Source: Tuwongella immobilis
GTDB taxonomy: Bacteria; Planctomycetota; Planctomycetia; Gemmatales; Gemmataceae
NCBI RefSeq assembly: GCF_901538355.1
Contig: NZ_LR593887.1
Location: 3,572,920-3,636,919 of the forward strand
DNA: 64,000 nt
Reading direction: 5' to 3'
Both the position numbers and the translations under genes were made by a program. How positions within the stretch are numbered: the first letter of the stretch is position 1; every line of letters begins with the position of its first letter. Shown here piece by piece: positions 25,423 through 35,700 of this stretch. The notes under the pieces are model-generated. The model was given only the letters and a program-made list of their open reading frames with translations. It made no database searches and was not told the DNA's origin.

Positions 25423-28400
25423 TCAATGCGAGCCAGGATTGACGGCCGATTTCGCATCCGGTGAAGCTGCATCGGCCACCGCATTTGCCGCCGGAGCGGG
25501 TGGATGCGGAACGGCTGCCGGTGACGCAACGGGTTGTGGTGTCGTCGTTTCGGTCGATTGCGGCGATTTCCGGAAGCGTTCGAGCAACACATAAAACACG
25601 GGCGTGAAGAAGATCCCGAACACGGTCACGCCCAACATGCCCGAGAAGACCGCTGTACCCAACGCCCGGCGCATCTCCGCCCCAGCCCCCTCGGCGATCA
25701 CGAGCGGAACCACGCCCAAAATAAACGCAAACGAGGTCATCAAAATCGGCCGCAAGCGTTGCTTGGAGGCTTCCAGCGCCGCCTGATCTCGATTCATCCC
25801 CTCTTCGCGTTTCTGCTTGGCATATTCGACGATGAGAATCGCGTTTTTACAGGCCAAACCGACCAACACGACTAAGCCAATCTGCGTAAAGACGTTCAAA
25901 TCCAATGCCGCCACCTGCAAGCCAATGACGGCACATAACAAACACATTGGCACAATTAACACCACGGCCAACGGAAGTAACCAACTCTCATATTGGGCCG
26001 CCAACACGAGAAAGGCCAATAATACACTCAGCCCGAAAATTAATAATGTCGTATTCCCCCGAAATTCAAAGACGCCGGGAATCGCAACACGCGTGTTGGC
26101 AGCCGCGACTTCTTGATATGCCATATCCGTCCACAGGAATGACATCCCTTGAGGGAGTTCACGTTTCGCCAGTGCTTCCATTCGAGCGATTGCATCCCCC
26201 GAGCTAATCATCGTGGGGATATTAAATCCGTTAATATCAGCGGCAGGTCGCATCTGGTAGCGATTCACTTTACTCGGACCGGCGATTCGCTCCACACGAA
26301 TAAGGCCGGAAATCGGCACCATTTTGCCACTGGGCGATCGAACTTTGACCTGACGCAGATCCTCTTCGCGGGCGCGAAATTGTGCATCCGCCTGGACATT
26401 CACTTGCCAGTTTCGATTAAACTTGGTGAGGTCGTTGACATATAACGATCCGAAATAAATCTGTAAGGCTTGATTCACGGCTTGCACATCGATGCCCATT
26501 TTCTGGCAGCGACTGCGATCGACATGCACATACAATTGCGGGGCGGCTGAGCGAAACGTGCTGAAACTGCCCACAATTCCCGGCTCGCGCGTGGATGCTT
26601 CCACCAGGTTCCAGGTCATCCCTTCCAAGACCCCCAAGCCCAAACTCGCTTGATCCTGCACTTGCATCTTAAATCCGCCGGCATTCCCAAGCCCCAAAAT
26701 CGGCGGAGCGCCGAAGGCTTGGATCATCCCTTCTTCAATCGTGGCTAATTTCGCATTCACTTCTTGTAGAATTTGATCCGCCGTGCGGCCTTTTCGCTCT
26801 TCAAATGGAGCTAACGAAAGATATGCGCCACCCGCATTCGAGATATTCGCCGACGCAAAAATGGAATAACCTGATAACGCCGTCACGTGGGCCACACCGG
26901 GTACCCCGCCACCATGATGATCGTCGAGCAACAATTCGGTCACCCGTTTCATCACAGCCTCGGTTCGCAACACAGATGCCCCGTCTGGCAGCGCGGCATT
27001 GACCACCAAATAGCCTTGATCTTGCTGAGGAATAAACCCCGAGGGGATGCTCATGAACCCGCGGCCCGTTTGCACCAGCAAGACGGCATACACCAGCAGA
27101 ATCACAAGCGAAACGCGCATGAACACGCGAACGATCGCCCCATACACCGTCGTGACGCGATCGAACACCCAATTAAATAGTTGGAAAAATACCCTTAATC
27201 CGCGATTGATTCCCCAGGCAACCCCGTATCCGGGGATGGCAAGTGCCACCGTAATCAGAATTCCTTGCCAGAATTCTGGGATGGCCGCTGGCAGCATCGG
27301 GCGAAGCGATCCACCCAAAACGGAGTTGGCGATCCATCCCAACAGCAACGCTAATCCCAAGGGGGGCAACGGGTTGCGTGGCGAGGACTGTTTCGCATCG
27401 TGATTGTGATGCGGCTTCAGCAGAATCGGACACAACGCGGGCGACAAGGTAAGTGAATTAAATGCGGAAATCAATGTGGATACCGCAACCGTGACCGCAA
27501 ATTGCTTAAAGAATTGGCCGGTGATTCCTGGAATAAATGCTGCCGGGAGAAACACCGCTGTCAACACCAAGGAGACACCGATAATCGCTCCAGCGACCTC
27601 CGAGAGTGCTTTTTCCGTGGCGGCTAACGGTGCCAATCCCCGAGCCATGTGAAATTCAACGGCTTCGACCACAACAATCGCATCATCGACCACAATTCCA
27701 ATCGCCAACACCAGTCCAAATAACGTGAGGTTGTTGATCGAGTAGCCCAACATTGCCATGGCACCAAATGTCCCGATTAACGCAACAGGGACCGCCAACA
27801 TCGGAATTAACGCAGCTCGCCAATTCTGGAGGAAGACCATCACCACAATGGCGACTAACACGATTGCCTCAAATAACGTGTGAACCACGGCTTCGACCGA
27901 GGCGGAGACGAATGTCGTCGGATCGAAAACGATGTCATACGCAATCCCTTCCGGGAAGGTTTCTTTGAGGCGTTCCATCGTTTCGCGGACCAGTTGAGCG
28001 GTCTCAAAGGCATTAGCACCGGGCAATTGAAAAATCGGCAGACCGACCGAGGGACGGCCATCTAACATTGCAGCCGAATCATATGATCGGGCACCGAATT
28101 CCACACGACCAACATCTTTCACACGAATGAGTTGTTCATCTTTTCCGGCCCGAATCACGATATTTGCGAATTCTGCTTCTTCGAGTAATCGCCCTTGGGT
28201 GTTGATGACCAACTGAAACGGCTGGTTGCTTGGCGCGGGTTGTTGGCCAATCTGACCCGCCGCGACTTGCTGATTCTGACTGCGAATCGCCGCCGCAACT
28301 TCTTCTGCCGATAGGTTTAACGACGCCATCCGATTCGGATCCAGCCAGATCCGCATCGAGTATTCGCGTTCACCGAACATGAAGACATCGCCGACACCCT

Positions 28401-28968
28401 TGATTCGGGCCAGCTCATCTTTCACATTCATTCGGGCGAAATTACTTACCGTTAACTGATCGAGTTTAGGCTGTTTTGTCTGCGGATCTTCTGGCGAATA
28501 CACCGTGACCACTAACAGAATTGCCGTCGATTGTTTCTTGGTAATCACACCAATTTGCTTCACAACATCGGGCAGTTTTGGTTGCGCGATGGCCACCCGA
28601 TTTTGCACCAACACCTGTGCGATATCGGGATCAGTTCCCACGGCAAAGGTCACGGTCAACCGCAAGGCACCGTCATTGGTACATTGCGATTCCATGTATA
28701 ACATATTTTCGACACCGTTGATTTGCTCCTCAATTGGGAACGCAACCGTATCCGCAACCGTTTGTGCGTTTGCACCGGGATAGGTCGCTGTCACCACCAC
28801 TTGCGGCGGGACCACATCCGGATATTGAGAGATTGGCAGCGCAGTTAAGGCAATCCCGCCGATTAACAACACAACCAACGATAACACGATCGCAAAGATC
28901 GGCCTGTGGATAAAAAAATGGGCGATTCCACCGCGATCACTCTGGTGGGTGAGAATTGCGTGACTCAT
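25423..28968 (-). CDS. RND multidrug efflux permease (HAE1/AcrB family)
   Basis: 1181 residues, longer than the roughly 1050 of AcrB. It pumps drugs or other hydrophobic compounds from the periplasm using the proton gradient. AcrB-type features are the N-terminal FFIHRPIFAIVLSLVV, GVENMLYMESQC, two Asp in TM4 (IVVDDAIVVVEAVE), the TM10 Lys in GLACKNAILIVEYAKQ, and the C-terminal GVTVFGIFFTPVFYVLLERF. The extra length is an insertion of about 80-90 residues with hydrophobic segments (about 510-600), plus a Pro/Ala-rich C-terminal tail. It follows its adaptor by 66 bp on the same strand. No outer-membrane TolC-like channel is adjacent. Confidence 0.95.
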   Translation of the reverse strand: MSHAILTHQSDRGGIAHFFIHRPIFAIVLSLVVLLIGGIALTALPISQYPDVVPPQVVVTATYPGANAQTVADTVAFPIEEQINGVENMLYMESQCTNDGALRLTVTFAVGTDPDIAQVLVQNRVAIAQPKLPDVVKQIGVITKKQSTAILLVVTVYSPEDPQTKQPKLDQLTVSNFARMNVKDELARIKGVGDVFMFGEREYSMRIWLDPNRMASLNLSAEEVAAAIRSQNQQVAAGQIGQQPAPSNQPFQLVINTQGRLLEEAEFANIVIRAGKDEQLIRVKDVGRVEFGARSYDSAAMLDGRPSVGLPIFQLPGANAFETAQLVRETMERLKETFPEGIAYDIVFDPTTFVSASVEAVVHTLFEAIVLVAIVVMVFLQNWRAALIPMLAVPVALIGTFGAMAMLGYSINNLTLFGLVLAIGIVVDDAIVVVEAVEFHMARGLAPLAATEKALSEVAGAIIGVSLVLTAVFLPAAFIPGITGQFFKQFAVTVAVSTLISAFNSLTLSPALCPILLKPHHNHDAKQSSPRNPLPPLGLALLLGWIANSVLGGSLRPMLPAAIPEFWQGILITVALAIPGYGVAWGINRGLRVFFQLFNWVFDRVTTVYGAIVRVFMRVSLVILLVYAVLLVQTGRGFMSIPSGFIPQQDQGYLVVNAALPDGASVLRTEAVMKRVTELLLDDHHGGGVPGVAHVTALSGYSIFASANISNAGGAYLSLAPFEERKGRTADQILQEVNAKLATIEEGMIQAFGAPPILGLGNAGGFKMQVQDQASLGLGVLEGMTWNLVEASTREPGIVGSFSTFRSAAPQLYVHVDRSRCQKMGIDVQAVNQALQIYFGSLYVNDLTKFNRNWQVNVQADAQFRAREEDLRQVKVRSPSGKMVPISGLIRVERIAGPSKVNRYQMRPAADINGFNIPTMISSGDAIARMEALAKRELPQGMSFLWTDMAYQEVAAANTRVAIPGVFEFRGNTTLLIFGLSVLLAFLVLAAQYESWLLPLAVVLIVPMCLLCAVIGLQVAALDLNVFTQIGLVVLVGLACKNAILIVEYAKQKREEGMNRDQAALEASKQRLRPILMTSFAFILGVVPLVIAEGAGAEMRRALGTAVFSGMLGVTVFGIFFTPVFYVLLERFRKSPQSTETTTPQPVASPAAVPHPPAPAANAVADAASPDAKSAVNPGSH

Positions 28969-29034
28969 CGGATATACTCGAGACTGAGAATCGTTGGAGA
29001 TAACGCCATTTAGAATCGTTGGAATCCAACTGAT

Positions 29035-30177
29035 TTACTTGGAGCTGACGAGTTTCGGATTCACTTTCATTCCAGGCCGAACCCGAAGCAAACCATTTAC
29101 GATGACGCGATCGTTGGCCGTGATCCCGCTTAAAATTTCTTGCATGCCGTCGCGCACTTCACCGAGCGTCACTTTGCGTTGTTCCACTTCGTCGGCAGGA
29201 TTGACGACGTAGACGAATTTCTGCGTTTGTTGGCTGCCAATCGCAAGTTCGGTGATCAACAATCGACGACGAGCCGGGCCAGCTTCGACCCGCACCCGAA
29301 CCGAATCGCCAGGGGTCAGAAACCCATCGTCGTTATCGAAAACGCCACGAATTGGGCGAGTCCCGGTATCGCGATCGATAATCGGATCAATGTAATCCAC
29401 CACCCCAGCGCGCTCGGGTAATTCAGGAGAATTGAGTCGAATCCAACACTTTAATTGTTGAGCTGTGCGCGGATTTGGAATGGTCTTGGTGTTATAAATC
29501 CGTTCACGGTACCATAACGATGTTAATTCATCGACATCCCAGAATCCATAAATGGGCGAAACGCTGGTCACCCGTGTCAGCAGTGTCGTGCCTGCGGTGA
29601 CTAAGTTCCCTTCTGTAATCTCCGTCCGCCCGACGAGTCCGGTGGTTTCGGTGCGAATCACAGTATTTTTCAAATCAAATTCGGCCTGTGTGACTTCTGC
29701 ATTGGCGATTGCGAGTTCCCCCTCGGCGCTCGCCAAATTCGCCACGGCACGATCCCGTTCTTCTTCGCTCACGGCTTTGGTTTTGAACAATCCTTGCACA
29801 CGAGCCTCTTCCAATTGAGCACGTTTCAGACTCGCCTTCACTTGCAGAACGTGTCCCTTGGCTTTGTCCAACGTCGCTTGATACGGAATCGGGTCGATCT
29901 CGTATAACGCCTCGCCCGCTTTGACTTTTTGGCCTTCCTGGAAATAGATTTTCTTCAAATATCCACCGACCTGCGCTCGAACCTCTTGATCTTTCACGGC
30001 CTTTAATTGCCCGATGAATTCAAAGTAAGAGGCCAATTCTTTTTCAACGGGATAATCCACAGACACGGGTGGCGGTTCAGGTGGCGTCAATCCCGGTGGA
30101 GCTTTCTGACAACCCAGATTGCCAATCATGGTTATCAACGCCAAACCACCCAGCAGTCGCAATCGGTGAATCAACAT
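29035..30177 (-). CDS. RND periplasmic adaptor (membrane fusion) subunit
   Basis: 380 residues, typical for AcrA-like adaptors. An N-terminal signal with a Cys at residue 23 (MIGNLGC) suggests a lipoprotein, though Asn at -3 makes the lipobox weak. Then come a lipoyl/barrel-sandwich motif (VRAQVGGYLKKIYFQEGQKV), a helical hairpin (KAGEALYEIDPIPYQATL), and the second half containing GLVGRTEITEGNLV. ATG 30177 has GGAGGGG 7 bases upstream and gives the clean signal. It links the inner-membrane permease to an outer-membrane channel encoded elsewhere. Confidence 0.93.
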   Translation of the reverse strand: MLIHRLRLLGGLALITMIGNLGCQKAPPGLTPPEPPPVSVDYPVEKELASYFEFIGQLKAVKDQEVRAQVGGYLKKIYFQEGQKVKAGEALYEIDPIPYQATLDKAKGHVLQVKASLKRAQLEEARVQGLFKTKAVSEEERDRAVANLASAEGELAIANAEVTQAEFDLKNTVIRTETTGLVGRTEITEGNLVTAGTTLLTRVTSVSPIYGFWDVDELTSLWYRERIYNTKTIPNPRTAQQLKCWIRLNSPELPERAGVVDYIDPIIDRDTGTRPIRGVFDNDDGFLTPGDSVRVRVEAGPARRRLLITELAIGSQQTQKFVYVVNPADEVEQRKVTLGEVRDGMQEILSGITANDRVIVNGLLRVRPGMKVNPKLVSSK

Positions 30178-30303
30178 CGGCACCCCTCCGCACGCACACC
30201 ACTTCGGAATAATCTCATCTTTAATGCAGCAAACCGTATTTCGGAAAGGCACTTTTTGAACCTATCGAATCATTTCGCCGGACTCGAAGGGTCAACCAAA
30301 ATG

Positions 30304-30321
30304 ATCTTTTGCAAAAAAGAT
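30304..30321. promoter_or_regulatory. Palindromic A/T-rich site upstream of the RND operon
   Basis: ATCTTTT (30304-30310) and AAAAGAT (30315-30321) form a perfect inverted repeat around GCAA. It lies 127 bases upstream of the adaptor ATG in the 393-base gene-free stretch 30178-30570. It could be an operator for a repressor of the pump; no regulator gene is adjacent. No strong promoter was seen in the stretch; a tRNA-arm-like sequence lies at 30405-30432. Confidence 0.3.
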
Positions 30322-30570
30322 TAATCAGCTTTCACTCGAAATATCTCCGTTCCAGCAACCGCAAGGATCGGACGTTCGACGGTGCAAGAAGTTGGTTCGA
30401 TGCAGGTGCCCCGTCATGGGATTCGAACATGAATTCTGGATTCCGCTTGTGCCGATCATGGATGTGAGCCAACCGACGGGAATTCACCACCGGGATCGCA
30501 TCGCATAGCATTGGCGGGCTACAATCAATTAGCGGGCTGATTCTGGATCGCGTCGCGCTGAGGGTCAAAC

Positions 30571-31332
30571 ATGTGTGGACGCTTCACACTCACCACCCCG
30601 GAAGAACAACTGCGTTCGCTATTTGGACTGGATTTTCCAGAGCCCTATCGGCCACGATATAACATCGCCCCAACGCAACCCGTGCTGACGATTCGCCCGA
30701 ACACACGAGGGAAACGCGAAACGGCGCTGCTTCGCTGGGGATTGGTCCCATCGTGGAGCCAAGATCCGCGAATCGCCAGCAAAATGATCAACGCACGGGG
30801 CGAAACCTTGGCAGAGAAGCCTGCCTTCCGACAAGCGTTCCGGATGCGACGCTGCCTGATTGTGGCGGATGGATTCTACGAATGGCATGAGGCGAACGGA
30901 CATTCGCAGCCGTACTACTTTCATCGGCCAAATCGAGAACCGTTTGCATTCGCGGGGCTATGGGATCGCTGGGTCGGTTCGGATGGCTCCCCCTTGGAGA
31001 CCTGCACCATTGTCAATACAGCATCCGAAGGCAATGCGCGGATGTCGGCGATCCATCATCGGATTCCCGTGTTGCTGGATCCGGATGATTATGATCGTTG
31101 GCTCGATCCCCGCGAAGCGAATGTGGATCGCTTGGCGGAATTATTTCAGCCATGTTCGGAAGATTGGCTAGTCTCGGTTCCAGTTTCCACGGCGGTGAAT
31201 CGCGTTGCCCTGGATGATCCGATTTGTTTGGAACCACTCGGTTCCCAGGTTGATCTGGCAATGACGGATGCCAAATCCAGTTCGCGACGAAAGCCGCTGG
31301 AGCGACCCGATCAACCGTCCTTGTGGGGATAA
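30571..31332 (+). CDS. yedK: SRAP (SOS response-associated peptidase) protein, YedK/HMCES family
   Basis: 253 residues, the normal size. SRAP proteins use Cys2 to form a covalent thiazolidine with abasic sites in single-stranded DNA, protecting them from strand breakage. Visible features are MCGRFTL with Cys2, Asn74 in KMINARGET, GFYEWH with Glu104, and the C-terminal SAIHHRIPVLL with His162 or His163. A GAGGG lies 7 bases before the ATG. The MFS exporter follows within 8 bp, probably co-transcribed. Confidence 0.95.
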   Translation: MCGRFTLTTPEEQLRSLFGLDFPEPYRPRYNIAPTQPVLTIRPNTRGKRETALLRWGLVPSWSQDPRIASKMINARGETLAEKPAFRQAFRMRRCLIVADGFYEWHEANGHSQPYYFHRPNREPFAFAGLWDRWVGSDGSPLETCTIVNTASEGNARMSAIHHRIPVLLDPDDYDRWLDPREANVDRLAELFQPCSEDWLVSVPVSTAVNRVALDDPICLEPLGSQVDLAMTDAKSSSRRKPLERPDQPSLWG

Positions 31333-31340
31333 CAATTCGC

Positions 31341-32657
31341 ATGAATGAGCGAGAACGAGTCGTTGGCCCGCTGCCCAGTTCGCTGCCCCCCACTCCGCGA
31401 CCTTGGCGACTCGCCGTCACCTTTCGCTCACTTCAACATCGGAATTATCGCCTCTATTTTTTCGGGCAGATGGTCTCACTCATCGGAACGTGGATGCAGA
31501 CCACGGCACTGGTGTGGATGGCCTACGCACTCACGGAACAGAGTCGGTGGCCGGCGTTTGTGATGGCCGCGCAGATTCTGCCAACGTTTTTGTTCGGTGC
31601 GTGGGGTGGCTGGTTGGCCGATCACCAACCAAAGCGACAACTCATTTTCCGCACACAACTTGCGTTTCTCGCAATCGCGGTGGCGCTCATGCTTCTGATC
31701 GCCAGTGGACACACCGAAGCGTGGCATCTGGTGCTCATCATGGGCATTCATGGATTGGTCCAAGCGATTGATCTGCCCGCACGATTGGCGTTTGTCCCGA
31801 ATCTGGTTCCACCTGCCGACTTAATCAATGCGGTTGCCTTGAATTCCCTTCTATTCAACGTCGCACGCACCACCGGCCCAGCAATCGCGGGGATCATTCT
31901 GGTCGAATTCGGACCGTTGGCTTGCTTTGTGCTGAATGTGCTGAGCTACTTTGCGGTGCTGCTGGCCTTGCGGTGGATGCAATTCGATACAGAACCCGTT
32001 GCCTCGGTCCATGCCAGCAAGAAAGCCTCGCTGTTCAGTGGCTTCCGCGTCTTGACGGAACAGCCGCGACTGGCGTGGATGATCGCCTTGGCCGGTGGAC
32101 TGGCGGCGACCGGTTGGCCGATGATGAATCTACTCCCAGCACTCACTCGAGAAGTATTCCATCTCGCGGAAGGCAGTTACAGTTTCCTGCTATCGTCGAT
32201 TGGAATTGGGGCGCTCGGAGCCGCGCTGAGTGTGGCAACCTTTGGAACGCCAGAACGACAGCGCAAATTTCTGATCGCTGGCCTGGGAATGGTCGCGCTC
32301 GCCCTGCTGAGTTTGTCGGCGGCCCAGCAGTTGTGGGTCGCATCACTGTGCTGCGCAGGCTTCGGTTTCGGTATGATTCTGTTCTTTGCCACGGGTCAAT
32401 CGGCGGTCCAACTCCGCACGAATGATCAATCTCGTGGGCGAATCATGGGAATTTGGGCGATGATGCTCTCGGGGAGTGTGCCCCTCGGCAACTTGCTGCT
32501 TGGGCCATTGGCGGATCGAATCGGGGTGCCGCTGGTGATTCTGGGACAGGCCATCGCCGCCAGCTTGCTTTGTCTGACGGCTGCCTACCTGTTCCTGCGA
32601 CACCGCGAGTTTCTCACCCGCTCGGAATTGACCAACTCCGGAAAACCGCTAAATTAA
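31341..32657 (+). CDS. MFS exporter (MFS_3 / enterobactin-exporter-like)
   Basis: 438 residues with twelve predicted transmembrane segments. The start HRNYRLYFFGQMVSLIGTWMQ and WGGWLADHQPKRQ (the loop 2-3 motif) are typical of the MFS_3 group that exports small metabolites or siderophores. LPARLAFVPNLVPPADLINAVAL and SRGRIMGIWAMMLSGSVPLG are further family features. ATG 31341 lies 8 bases after the SRAP stop; the SD would overlap the end of that gene. The substrate is unknown. Confidence 0.85.
   Translation: MNERERVVGPLPSSLPPTPRPWRLAVTFRSLQHRNYRLYFFGQMVSLIGTWMQTTALVWMAYALTEQSRWPAFVMAAQILPTFLFGAWGGWLADHQPKRQLIFRTQLAFLAIAVALMLLIASGHTEAWHLVLIMGIHGLVQAIDLPARLAFVPNLVPPADLINAVALNSLLFNVARTTGPAIAGIILVEFGPLACFVLNVLSYFAVLLALRWMQFDTEPVASVHASKKASLFSGFRVLTEQPRLAWMIALAGGLAATGWPMMNLLPALTREVFHLAEGSYSFLLSSIGIGALGAALSVATFGTPERQRKFLIAGLGMVALALLSLSAAQQLWVASLCCAGFGFGMILFFATGQSAVQLRTNDQSRGRIMGIWAMMLSGSVPLGNLLLGPLADRIGVPLVILGQAIAASLLCLTAAYLFLRHREFLTRSELTNSGKPLN
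32628..32655 (+). promoter_or_regulatory. Promoter of tRNA-Leu
   Basis: TTGACC (32628-32633) and TAAATT (32650-32655) are separated by 16 bases, placing the start about 10 bases before the tRNA. The -35 lies inside the end of the exporter gene. Confidence 0.55.
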
Positions 32658-32671
32658 CAGAAACGACTTCT

Positions 32672-32755
32672 GCGAGAGTGGCGGAATTGGCAGACGCACA
32701 GGACTTAGGATCCTGTGCCCGCAAGGGCGTGAGGGTTCAAGTCCCTCCTCTCGCA
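32672..32755 (+). tRNA. tRNA-Leu (anticodon TAG)
   Basis: 84 nt. Acceptor GCGAGAG pairs with CTCTCGC. The anticodon stem CAGGA/TCCTG encloses CTTAGGA with anticodon TAG. A long variable arm (GCCCGCAAGGGCGT) and GGTTCAAGTCC confirm a class II tRNA-Leu. No CCA is encoded. Confidence 0.95.
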
Positions 32756-32765
32756 ATCGTATCGG

Positions 32766-35700
32766 TTATCGACTCATCGGTCGGATCGGCACTTCCCAAA
32801 ACGTCAACGCCGCAATTCCATTCTTGCCGCGCAACACCTGCTTGGGGTTCCAAGCCGCTCCATCCAAGTAACTCACCGTGCCACTCGCCATCGGCGAACG
32901 CAGTTCCAATTCCAACCGATTGCCAATCGCTTTCCCGGCCCGGATTCGTTTCGCATCGCCATCCACCTGGAAATTCCCCATCACGGCATCATCCCAAACC
33001 ACCGGCTGATCGAACTCCAGCACGAGACGCGATGGATCGGTAGCATTCCTGGTGACGGAACGCAAATTTGCTGGCGTGATGGAATGATCGGGAATCACAC
33101 CATAACAATCTCGTTGAACGAGCGGAAAAATCAACCGCGCCATTTCGGCATAACCTGCTGCCGGGTAATGACATCCGCCCGGAGGGTCGATGCCCAACGT
33201 CGACATGATCGCCAGATTCGAGAATGCCGATGGCAGATTCCGCTGCACTTCCCGTAGCCGATTATCCGATCCATTCACACCCATGGCACACGCTCGCGGC
33301 CAAATCTGAAATGCGAACATCCGTTGCAGATTCGGATAATCGCGTTTCCACGATGCCGCCAAATCAATGAATAACGATCGGTAGGTTTCGAAACCGTAGC
33401 CGCCGGTCGGACCATCGGCACTTTGGTCATTTTCGCCCTGATGCCAGAAAATCGCTTTGATTCCGTGCGTCAACTTCGCCTCACGCACCCGCCACAACAG
33501 CCGACCGTAAATCGTCTCGGGATCATCTGGTTTCGTGGAATTGCGCTGATGCTGATCGATCCGCGTGCCCCCGACTGCACCATTCAAGAAGCACACCGGC
33601 ACCTGATTGGCCTCAACCAACCTCCGGCCCAACTCCATCCCCCAATATCCGATCTGATGCGTGCCCCCATCTCGGGAACGATGCACGGCATTTCCCCACG
33701 TCGGTTTCGCATCTCGATTCCCCGACATCGATCCGAAAGTGCGAATCCAATCGCTGCGGAAATCGGGATCGTCTTTGCCAAAATCAGTCGCCACGGCATT
33801 CGATTGTCCCTGAATCAAAAACGCATCGCCGCACTGCAGATTCCCCACCCGATTCGTGACCTCGTCGCCACCCGGTTTGGATCGCCCAAATTCGACACGA
33901 TATTTCACCAATCCTGGCTGCAAAATCACCGCAAATGCATACCAGCCATCGGGTTGTGGCTTCTGCTTTGCGGAAAAGAATGGGCGATCATCCGAAAATA
34001 CGCGCAAAAACACTGGCGTGTCAACATCCGACACCTTGCCCCGATAATGCAGCGTCCCTTGATTGTAGTGATCGCGGGCAAAGAACTGCCCTTCCTGTGG
34101 GATCTCTTCATTCTGCGGAGTGCGATGAATCCAGGGATCCATCGCGGGTTCGGTGACGGCGATTTCGACCGATTGTTGAATTTCCGTACCGCCATTTTCC
34201 AGGGATGCGGTCACCACCAACGTCCCGTGATTCATCGCTCGCCGCAGGATCAGCCGATCCGGCTGCACCTCGCGGATGGTGGCAAAGTCCCGCACAGTCC
34301 AACGCATGCGCACCGTGTCGGCGTTTGCAGCACGTAAGCGATCGAGATTCGTCACTTGCGGTACAATTGCAATCGGCGTGCGACCATTCCATTGTTTGGG
34401 TGCCGACAGGGTGAATTGCGGTTCCGGAATCGCCTCGGTGAAGGTGAGCGTGCTTTCGGAGACTCGAACCGCGTCGGGGTAGACCGCGGTCAGACGAAGC
34501 GTGCCCGACTGATCGCCGACGAATCGCCCAGCCTCCACCGTCATTCGCAAGCGATCAGTTGCGAGAATCGTCTCACGACCATCTCGCAACAATGTCCAAG
34601 TCAACTTCTCAGCGCCGCCGGCTTGCACGGCAATCTCCTGCTTCGATCCTTCGGGGATGCTCAACTTTGCTGGCAACCCGCTCCAGGTGTCGCCGGGTTG
34701 AATCAGAGTGCCGACGAGTCGCTGATTCGCACGCTGATTCTCGTATTGCAAGCGAATCCATTCCGGTGAGCGGGCAACGCTTGAGACCCGCACTTCGTCC
34801 ATCGACCCAACGAAATCGAATCGATCGTACCATCCGCCGATCCAGAGTCGCGCCGGTCGGCGAACCGCTAGCGGTCCCCCATTTTTGAGATTCTCCCCGG
34901 CCAACTCACCGTTGATGAATAACCGCGATGCCCCTTGATCGTAGGTATGCACGACATGCACCCAATCGCCGGTCGGGAAATCGCCCACCGAGCGAACATC
35001 GCCACGCGAAAAATAGCAATCCATGCGAATGTGCGGCGGACTGCGATATTGCATCACGACTTTGCCCTGGGCTTGCTCATTTCCCCAGCCCACCAACGTG
35101 CCATTGGGCCGATCGGCCTTCATCCAGACTTCCGTGGAGCTCGACTCCGCACCGCTGGGGAGCATCGATGTGGGTTGCGTCAGGGCAAGCCCCGCGCCTT
35201 CGGCGCAGAGTCGACCATTCCCGACTCGACCGGCAGCGTCGCGTGTTCCGACATTCCGTAGCGCCAACGTCCCCACCGAATCGGCGAGATCGGCCCCGAA
35301 GTGGAACACACTCAAATATCCATCTTGTCGACGAAAGACTTCGCCCGACTTCGATTCCGCCGCAGCGTTTGGATTTCCCCAAAACATGCGAATCGCCTGC
35401 TTGCGATTGCCTTGAATTTTCGGAATTCGCACCCAAAGCGCCGCTTCACCCGCCTGCGGATTCCATTGTTCAATCTCATAAGCGAGTAACTCGCCTGATT
35501 CGGAAACGAATCGCAGATCATTCCCGTTCGGATGCGCCTGACGGAAATCAAAGGTGTCGCCGACCAATCGGACCAGAAGCGGAAACTGCTCAACCTGGAC
35601 CGATTCCGGAAGGAATACTCCAGCTCGCGTGGTCAAAATCATCATCGATCCCGAATGCTTCCATTCCCGAAGCGAAGGCGGAACGGTCTCCGCGTGGACC

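Noticed and set aside
30332-30568. 78-codon minus-strand frame in the gap before the SRAP gene
   Set aside because: No SD, no motif, and it covers the tRNA-arm-like stretch and likely promoter DNA; not called as a gene.
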